Assembly (NCBI GenBank): GCA_964616465.1
Contig: CAZTTO010000002.1
Span: 62,001-126,000, forward strand
Reading direction: 5' to 3'
Source of the DNA: JAFLBI01 sp964616465
GTDB taxonomy: Bacteria > Bacteroidota > Bacteroidia > Chitinophagales > Chitinophagaceae
Length of the DNA: 64,000 bases
Shown here: piece after piece, positions 59,235 to 64,000 of the stretch
How positions within the stretch are numbered: position 1 is the stretch's first letter
Layout: each line of letters begins with the position of its first letter
Position numbers and translations under genes: made by a program
Notes under the pieces: generated by a model
The model's database searches: none
Told to the model about the DNA's origin: nothing
What the model saw: only the letters and a program-made list of their open reading frames with translations

Positions 59235-59699
59235 ATGAAAGCAACAATTTCCAAAAATAATACTGGAACACACGGATTTGATTTGCCTGAAAAAGAGGCA
59301 ATAAAATGGCTAAGTAAAGGACACAAAAGAGTGCTTGTTAGCATCAATCATTCAGAAGCTTATCATGCTGCTATACAATCATTTAAGCCAAACGGATACA
59401 GAATACAAATTAGCCAAGCAAAATTAAAAGAGCTTAATTTAAAAATTGGTCATGAAATTTCAGTGAAATTATTAGAGGACACCAATCCAGTACAATTTCA
59501 TATTCCTGAAGAATGGACAGCTGTGTTGGAGCAGGATACCGATGCTGAAAGAATTTTTCAATCGCTTCGCCCGGGCAACCAAAGAAGCATTTTATTTCTC
59601 ATTAATAAATTAAAAAGCGCAGAGAAAAGAATTGAAAAATCTCTGCGCATTGCCGAATTATTAAAATCAGGCATCACTAATGCCCGTGAAATGGTATGA
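59235..59699 (+). CDS. YdeI/OmdA family protein with DUF1905 domain
   Basis: A 154-residue protein. The N-terminal part ('GFDLPEKEAIKWLSKGHKRV', 'GYRIQISQAKLKELNLKIGH') is a DUF1905-type beta-barrel; the C-terminal part ('FHIPEEWTAVLEQDTDAERI', 'SLRPGNQRSILFLINKLKSA') is the OmdA/YdeI domain. Biochemical role unknown; homologues are called bacteriocin-protection or OmpD-associated proteins without strong evidence. Stop codon abuts that of the convergent amidase. Confidence 0.82.
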   Translation: MKATISKNNTGTHGFDLPEKEAIKWLSKGHKRVLVSINHSEAYHAAIQSFKPNGYRIQISQAKLKELNLKIGHEISVKLLEDTNPVQFHIPEEWTAVLEQDTDAERIFQSLRPGNQRSILFLINKLKSAEKRIEKSLRIAELLKSGITNAREMV

Positions 59700-61358
59700 T
59701 TACTGTTTAAACTTTTCTGGATGTTGCTGATGCCATTGTGTTTTTTTCTGATAAGCATCTGCGGCAGCTACAATGGCTCCTTCCCCATATAACTTTCCAA
59801 TAAATGTAATACTTGAAGGTAAATTAGTTTTTGAGTCAAAGCCAGTTGGCACACAAATAGCAGGATGACCTGTTAAATTTGTGATTGCACTTTGGTTACC
59901 ACTTCCTCTGGTTGGACAAATAATAACATCATACTGCTCCGTAAGCTGATTAACCTTTTCCATTAACTGATAGCGCTGTCGATTCGCATTGATATAACTT
60001 GTTGCAGGAAGTAATCTAGCTGTTCTAAAGATATTTGGCCAATCGCCTCTTTTTTGAGCAGTCATCATATCATCTACATTGAGTCTGGTGAATTCATCAA
60101 AAGTAGCTGCACATTCTGCAGTTAATACCAAATCCATCATGCCTGGTTTGTACACGCCGCTATCAGGAAATACAACAGGAATGAGTTCTACTCCCATTTT
60201 TTTAAATTCAGCCAGTACCTTCCATTCAGACCTAGTTGTATCTCTTATACGATCGAAATAGTTTTTGGCATAGGCAATTTTCATTTTCTTTATATCATAT
60301 TGAGGATTGAAATCAAAACCAGCAGCTACCGTAGAACGATCATTCGCATCTTTTCCAATAATAGCTTCATAAACAATAGCAGCATCCATTGCATTTCTAG
60401 TGATAGGACCCACCTTATCTAAACTCCAACATAGCGTCATTCCACCCGATCTGCTAACTGTACCAAAAGTTGGGCGCAAACCTGTTGCACCACAGGTACT
60501 AGAAGGTGAAATAATAGAGCCCCATGTTTCGGTGCCAATAGCAAATGGAACTAACCCAGCAACTGTTGCAGAAGCTGAACCAGCCGACGAGCCAGAAGAT
60601 CCATACGTCATATTCCAAGGGTTATTGGTTCTTCCACCAAACCACACATCACCCATTGCCAATGCACCCAAAGTAAACTTTGCAACCAAAACAGCTCCAG
60701 ATTTTTTTAGCTGTTGATATACAAAAGCATCCTGATCAATAACCTGATCTTTGTATGGAGCAGCACCCCAAGTAGTTTTTGTTCCTTTTACTGCAAATAA
60801 ATCTTTCAGTCCGTATGGAATTCCATGTAAAGGGCCTCTGTATTTTCCTGCTTTAATTTCTGCATCTGCAGCTTTTGCTTCTAGAATTGCAAGCTCCTCT
60901 GTAATACTTACTACACACTGTAATGTATCGCCCCACTTTTTAATACGACTAATAAAAAATTTAGTTACCTGTTCTGAAGAAATGATTTTATTTTTTATCA
61001 AGTAGCTTAGTTCTGCAACAGAATAAAAAGCGAGTTCCTCTTTATTGATAGGCAACTTAGAAACAGGTGCTTTCCATTGAATTGCACGCTTGTTTGGACT
61101 AAGCGGTTGCATATTTGGCAATAAAGGGCTGTGAATAAAAGCCAGCGGCACATCATTCGATAGCTTTGATTGGTGCTGAAGCTTTATATAACTTAAATTG
61201 GTTCGAACACTTTGAAACATGGAATCAACTTCAGCCTCTGTGTACTTCAAATCAATTAATCGCAGTGCTGCATGAATATCCGCCTTTCTGATGGAGTCTT
61301 GTGCGATTGTGGCGGAGAAGCAACCAATAAGAACAATGGATATAAGCCTCTTAAGCAT
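59700..61358 (-). CDS. exported amidase-signature family protein
   Basis: A 552-residue amidase (ATG 61358; signal peptide MLKRLISIVLIGCFSATIAQ). The Ser-cisSer-Lys triad is recognisable: Lys in 'PYGLKDLFAVKGTKTTWG', cis-Ser in 'YGSSGSSAGSASAT', and nucleophile Ser in 'GTETWGSIISPSSTCGATGL'. The N-terminal 120 residues are an extra, mostly helical segment. A periplasmic amide hydrolase of unknown substrate. The frame extends by nine codons to a TTG at 61385 that I do not use. It ends flush against the convergent OmdA-like gene. Confidence 0.9.
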   Translation of the reverse strand: MLKRLISIVLIGCFSATIAQDSIRKADIHAALRLIDLKYTEAEVDSMFQSVRTNLSYIKLQHQSKLSNDVPLAFIHSPLLPNMQPLSPNKRAIQWKAPVSKLPINKEELAFYSVAELSYLIKNKIISSEQVTKFFISRIKKWGDTLQCVVSITEELAILEAKAADAEIKAGKYRGPLHGIPYGLKDLFAVKGTKTTWGAAPYKDQVIDQDAFVYQQLKKSGAVLVAKFTLGALAMGDVWFGGRTNNPWNMTYGSSGSSAGSASATVAGLVPFAIGTETWGSIISPSSTCGATGLRPTFGTVSRSGGMTLCWSLDKVGPITRNAMDAAIVYEAIIGKDANDRSTVAAGFDFNPQYDIKKMKIAYAKNYFDRIRDTTRSEWKVLAEFKKMGVELIPVVFPDSGVYKPGMMDLVLTAECAATFDEFTRLNVDDMMTAQKRGDWPNIFRTARLLPATSYINANRQRYQLMEKVNQLTEQYDVIICPTRGSGNQSAITNLTGHPAICVPTGFDSKTNLPSSITFIGKLYGEGAIVAAADAYQKKTQWHQQHPEKFKQ

Positions 61359-61475
61359 ATCTGGAAAATTTGCATTAAAGTACAAATTATACCAGAGTTT
61401 AGTTGAAAATCAGTGATGAATGAGCTTGACCCATACATAGTCGTCAAGTATCTCCCCATTTTTATAAGCAGCTTT

Positions 61476-61919
61476 TCATCTAATACTTTCTAAATAAAAT
61501 CCGGCTTTCTGCAAAACACGCATACTTGCTTTATTGTGTGCAAACGTATGGGCAAAAAGTCTTACCAATTGCCCTTCACTTTCTAAGTGTTGGGTAAGTG
61601 CATTGATTGCTGCTGTTGCAAATCCTTTTCCCCAGTATGATTCCCCAATAAAATAGCCAATCTCAGCCGACTTACGTGCCACATCTTCTTGAGAAATCCA
61701 CCCAATACTGCCAACTACTTGAGTTCCTACAGCAATACAAAACTGTTGCAATGGCTGCTGCTTTTCACAAAAGGCAATCCATTGTAAAGCGTCTACCATT
61801 GTATAAGGCGATGGGAATCGGTCTCTTACTTGGTTCCAGATTTTTTTATTATTGGCAATAGCGGTCAAAGCTTGCGCATCTTGTCTTTGCCAAGGCCTAA
61901 GAATAACTTGAGAAGTCAT
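61476..61919 (-). CDS. GNAT N-acetyltransferase with in-frame TGA near its 3' end
   Basis: A 147-residue open frame of the RimJ/RimL-like GNAT family: 'VILRPWQRQDAQALTAIANN' at the start, acetyl-CoA loop in 'SYWGKGFATAAINALTQHL', and 'ASMRVLQKAGFYLESIR' before a TGA at 61476-61478. Past that codon the same frame continues for 21 sense codons to a second TGA at 61410, reading 'KAAYKNGEILDDYVWVKLIH' plus one His. That is the usual C-terminal end (…K-x3-KNG-x2-D-x3-…L) of this family. The intact gene would therefore be 61410-61919 (169 residues) and this one has lost its last strand, or is read through. Whether it is a pseudogene is undecided. Confidence 0.8.
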   Translation of the reverse strand: MTSQVILRPWQRQDAQALTAIANNKKIWNQVRDRFPSPYTMVDALQWIAFCEKQQPLQQFCIAVGTQVVGSIGWISQEDVARKSAEIGYFIGESYWGKGFATAAINALTQHLESEGQLVRLFAHTFAHNKASMRVLQKAGFYLESIR

Positions 61920-61925
61920 AGGTGT

Positions 61926-62771
61926 TTATCGCAAGCCGAATTTAAAAACAAGGGTTATAGCACCACCTGAACCTTTACCCACATTCATACCCCATAGATC
62001 GGTATAGATTGTACCAAACACTTCAACACCTTCTTGAATTTTTCTTCCCAGCCCTAATTGACCGCGAATGAAAGCAAAATCACGGTTGACAAATGGATTG
62101 CTAGGTAAGAACCCCTTCACTGAACTGAAAGAACGCAATCCCGATAAACTTAGTGTGGTAGTCCAACTTTCATCGATTGGAATTCCCCAAAGTGCATCTG
62201 CAAAAATTTGACTAGGACCTGCTGTATCAATAAAGCGGCGTAAACCAACATTCATATCCCAGTACTGATTATTTAAGCGGGTTCTAGTAGAGCCGGAAAA
62301 ACCCAGTTTACCTTCTAATCCAAACAAACCTAAACCTGGAATTGGTTGAGGTGTAGTTGGTCGTGCATATAATGGAATAATAACAGATGGGGTAAACGTA
62401 AGAAATTTATACTGATCAAAATCATTAATTAAAAATGACATGCCTATGGTAGCATCACCAATAGTTGAGTTAGTATTTGTAAGTCCAGTTTCCCTGAATA
62501 CTTGATAAACAAAAGGCAAATTAAATACCAGGTCTGTTCTTTCTCCTACACCTACTGCTCCGAAAATACCCACATAGTGAGAGGCAAAACGACCATTATT
62601 AGGGTTTGGAATAAGTTGACTATTCCTATCCCAATATGATTTTGATTGATAAAAGTTATAAGTAGGAGAAAGCATCATACGCTTTTTACCCACTGGAAAG
62701 CCAGCATATAATGTGCTAGAATAGAATACCACTAGCATTAATATTGAAAAAATACGAATGAATACTTTCAT
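61926..62771 (-). CDS. outer-membrane beta-barrel protein, transporter-like
   Basis: A 281-residue protein with signal peptide MKVFIRIFSILMLVVFYSST. Mature part is a series of short, alternating strands with Gly/aromatic turns ('YNFYQSKSYWDRNSQLIPNP', 'ERTDLVFNLPFVYQVF', 'GVEVFGTIYTDLWGMNVGKG') ending in a C-terminal Phe-x-Phe-Gly-Leu-Arg, as in Bacteroidota porin-like proteins annotated as 'transporter' or MetA-pathway barrels. No specific function. It is 20 bases downstream of the CE7-like gene and 6 bases upstream of the GNAT gene, so all three may be cotranscribed. Confidence 0.62.
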   Translation of the reverse strand: MKVFIRIFSILMLVVFYSSTLYAGFPVGKKRMMLSPTYNFYQSKSYWDRNSQLIPNPNNGRFASHYVGIFGAVGVGERTDLVFNLPFVYQVFRETGLTNTNSTIGDATIGMSFLINDFDQYKFLTFTPSVIIPLYARPTTPQPIPGLGLFGLEGKLGFSGSTRTRLNNQYWDMNVGLRRFIDTAGPSQIFADALWGIPIDESWTTTLSLSGLRSFSSVKGFLPSNPFVNRDFAFIRGQLGLGRKIQEGVEVFGTIYTDLWGMNVGKGSGGAITLVFKFGLR

Positions 62772-62791
62772 GTTTTGTAGTTATGGTGTTA

Positions 62792-64000
62792 TTAAGGTAG
62801 TCGCAATACTTTTTTCACCCAACGATCTTTATAAGCATAGAATATATAATCCATTTCTAAGTTGGTATTTGGACTAATATACATCTCTCTTTTATCCGAA
62901 GCAAGTTGGTTATATACTGAAATTGCACATTGTGGTGGACTGAACTGATTGAGTAAAGAATGTCCAAATAGAACCGGACAGCGAATAAAAGCAGCGAAGT
63001 TTACAGGATCATGATAATCCCAAAGCTTGTAGAAGTCGGTTGTACTCATACCACTGCTGCTTATATAGTTGGTAAAAATATCTGTTGGCCATTGTGGTGG
63101 CCTAGTTGCAGCCATCTCCATCAATGTTCTTATATCTGCAAAAATTGGTCTTTCTATAATACAGCCTGCTGGTCTTGGATCCAATGCACAAACAGCGGTA
63201 GCTATAGTCGCACCTTGACCTTCACCGTAGACCATAATCTTTGATGTATCCAATCGGAGGTGGGCACTTTTATATAAGAAATCCAATCCGCGTAATGCAT
63301 CCAAATACACTTTTTTATAAATGAATTTAGAGGCATCATTCATATCGGTTGTTGCAAAACTTCCAAACTCTCCTACCATAGGATCTTGGCTATTTCCATG
63401 TCCACGAACATTTAATCGAAACACAGCCATATCAGTCCTTTCTGTTTCTGGCTCAAATCCAGTAACATAAGCAGGTAACTGATAAAGGACAGAAAACTTA
63501 CCAGACATTTTGGGAATTGATAACCAACCTCTAATAGTATAATTATCTACCGATTCAAACTCTACTAAATAGATATCTAAGGTTCGTGTTGCTTTATCTC
63601 CTCTTCGAGTAATTCTAAATTTTGGATCATAGCCCTGCAATTCTGATTTAGCATTATCCCAAAATTTTAGAAAATCTGTAGGTAGATTAATTGTTGGATA
63701 TTTTCTTTCGGGATCAACCCCATAAACAGAATAAATAGTATCATTGATATTGTATCCCTCAGCTACATTTATGAGACGCATTTGATAAAAACCTGGCCCC
63801 ATTGGAGCATTGTCGAGTTTTAAATCATAACTAAAGGCTTTTCTACCGTCAATACTATATCCAATTTGTTGGCTAAAAATATTTCGGCCTTGATAATTGG
63901 TCACGTCAGCATTTAAAACACCACGAATTTTGAAATTCGATTTGTTTTTAAGCATTAAGTCGTACCCCACCCGATCGTTATTTACAAATATGCCATTCTT
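62792..64000 (-). CDS. CE7-like acetyl-xylan esterase homologue lacking catalytic residues (partial, 5' end outside window)
   Basis: The frame remains open to the right edge, so the N-terminus (probably an Ig-like domain and signal peptide) is outside; 402 codons plus a stop are visible. The C-terminal 300 residues align by eye with cephalosporin-C deacetylase/acetyl-xylan esterase (CE7): 'IRGWLSIPKMSGKFSVLYQL', 'VRGHGNSQDPMVGEFGSF' and 'KKVYLDALRGLDFLYKSAHL'. The nucleophile loop is 'YGEGQGATIA' (Gly where Ser is expected), the acid position reads Asn in 'GHSLLNQFSPPQ', and the His position reads Leu in 'SPNTNLEMDY'. So it is probably not an active esterase, perhaps a binding or scaffolding protein. 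No xylan-degrading neighbours are seen. Confidence 0.8.
   Translation of the reverse strand, partial: KNGIFVNNDRVGYDLMLKNKSNFKIRGVLNADVTNYQGRNIFSQQIGYSIDGRKAFSYDLKLDNAPMGPGFYQMRLINVAEGYNINDTIYSVYGVDPERKYPTINLPTDFLKFWDNAKSELQGYDPKFRITRRGDKATRTLDIYLVEFESVDNYTIRGWLSIPKMSGKFSVLYQLPAYVTGFEPETERTDMAVFRLNVRGHGNSQDPMVGEFGSFATTDMNDASKFIYKKVYLDALRGLDFLYKSAHLRLDTSKIMVYGEGQGATIATAVCALDPRPAGCIIERPIFADIRTLMEMAATRPPQWPTDIFTNYISSSGMSTTDFYKLWDYHDPVNFAAFIRCPVLFGHSLLNQFSPPQCAISVYNQLASDKREMYISPNTNLEMDYIFYAYKDRWVKKVLRLP

Noticed and set aside
1..64000. tRNA, rRNA, CRISPR arrays, insertion sequences, prophage or defence genes
   Set aside because: None was seen on reading both strands; no cloverleaf-type sequence, direct repeat array, transposase or integrase motif was recognised. 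Small RNAs cannot be excluded by eye.

Overview
The window is AT-rich, gene-dense chromosomal DNA from a member of the Bacteroidota, most likely a Chitinophagia/Chitinophagaceae-type organism. The evidence is a SusC/SusD pair, a Bacteroidota-type LptC lipoprotein, IPExxxVDY, DUF4286 and DUF5690 family proteins, a separate 30S protein THX gene, and many TAnnTTTG (-7) promoter elements, some with a TTG/TTTG near -33. No tRNA, rRNA, CRISPR array, insertion sequence or phage gene was seen. No stretch longer than 300 bases lacks a gene; the two largest gaps are 3643-3940 (HU promoter) and 43677-43960 (aminotransferase promoter).

Layout. 1-6.4 kb: an AsmA-like gene cut by the window edge, a LOG-family hydrolase, exonuclease III, DUF4286, HU, THX, a Tat-exported class V aminotransferase and small proteins. 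6.4-12.5 kb: a surface-glycan block (two GT4 transferases, an FkbM methyltransferase, an O-antigen ligase/polymerase-like membrane protein, a GT2-like transferase), with the GTPase MeaB at the head of the leftward operon. 12.6-21.3 kb: housekeeping and envelope genes (Lon-N protein, CoaX, an outer-membrane protein, LptC, aldo/keto reductase, CNNM/CorC protein, TatC, RpiB, M28 peptidase). 21.3-29.1 kb: aldose epimerase, the large fused acyl-CoA mutase IcmF, a barrel-like protein, an HPF/RaiA-like protein and FeoB. 29.2-34.1 kb: a tight operon of M28-PDZ peptidase, IPExxxVDY, pterin dehydratase and CtlX, then lysS. 34.1-42.4 kb: a NagX-like acyltransferase, a beta-lactamase-fold protein, and a complete RND efflux operon headed by a small secreted protein. 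42.4-48.7 kb: GAF histidine kinase, aminotransferase, a long PurF paralogue, zinc-ribbon protein, DUF5690 permease. 48.7-54 kb: MsrB and SusC/SusD. 54.1-64 kb: adenylate kinase, a DinB-like protein, PaaZ plus enoyl-CoA hydratase, CaCA antiporter, OmdA-like protein, amidase, a GNAT gene with an in-frame TGA, a barrel protein and a CE7-like esterase cut by the right edge.

Functional themes are acyl-CoA metabolism (MeaB, IcmF, PaaZ, crotonase), envelope building and transport (glycan genes, LptC, AsmA, RND, SusCD, FeoB) and ordinary housekeeping. I found no convincing new multi-gene defence or mobile system. The most notable observations are a CE7-like protein in which all three catalytic positions appear replaced, a GNAT gene interrupted by a TGA near its 3' end with the family-like tail continuing in frame, -7 elements so close to start codons that the mRNAs would be leaderless or nearly so, and convergent genes with 4-base interlocked stop codons.
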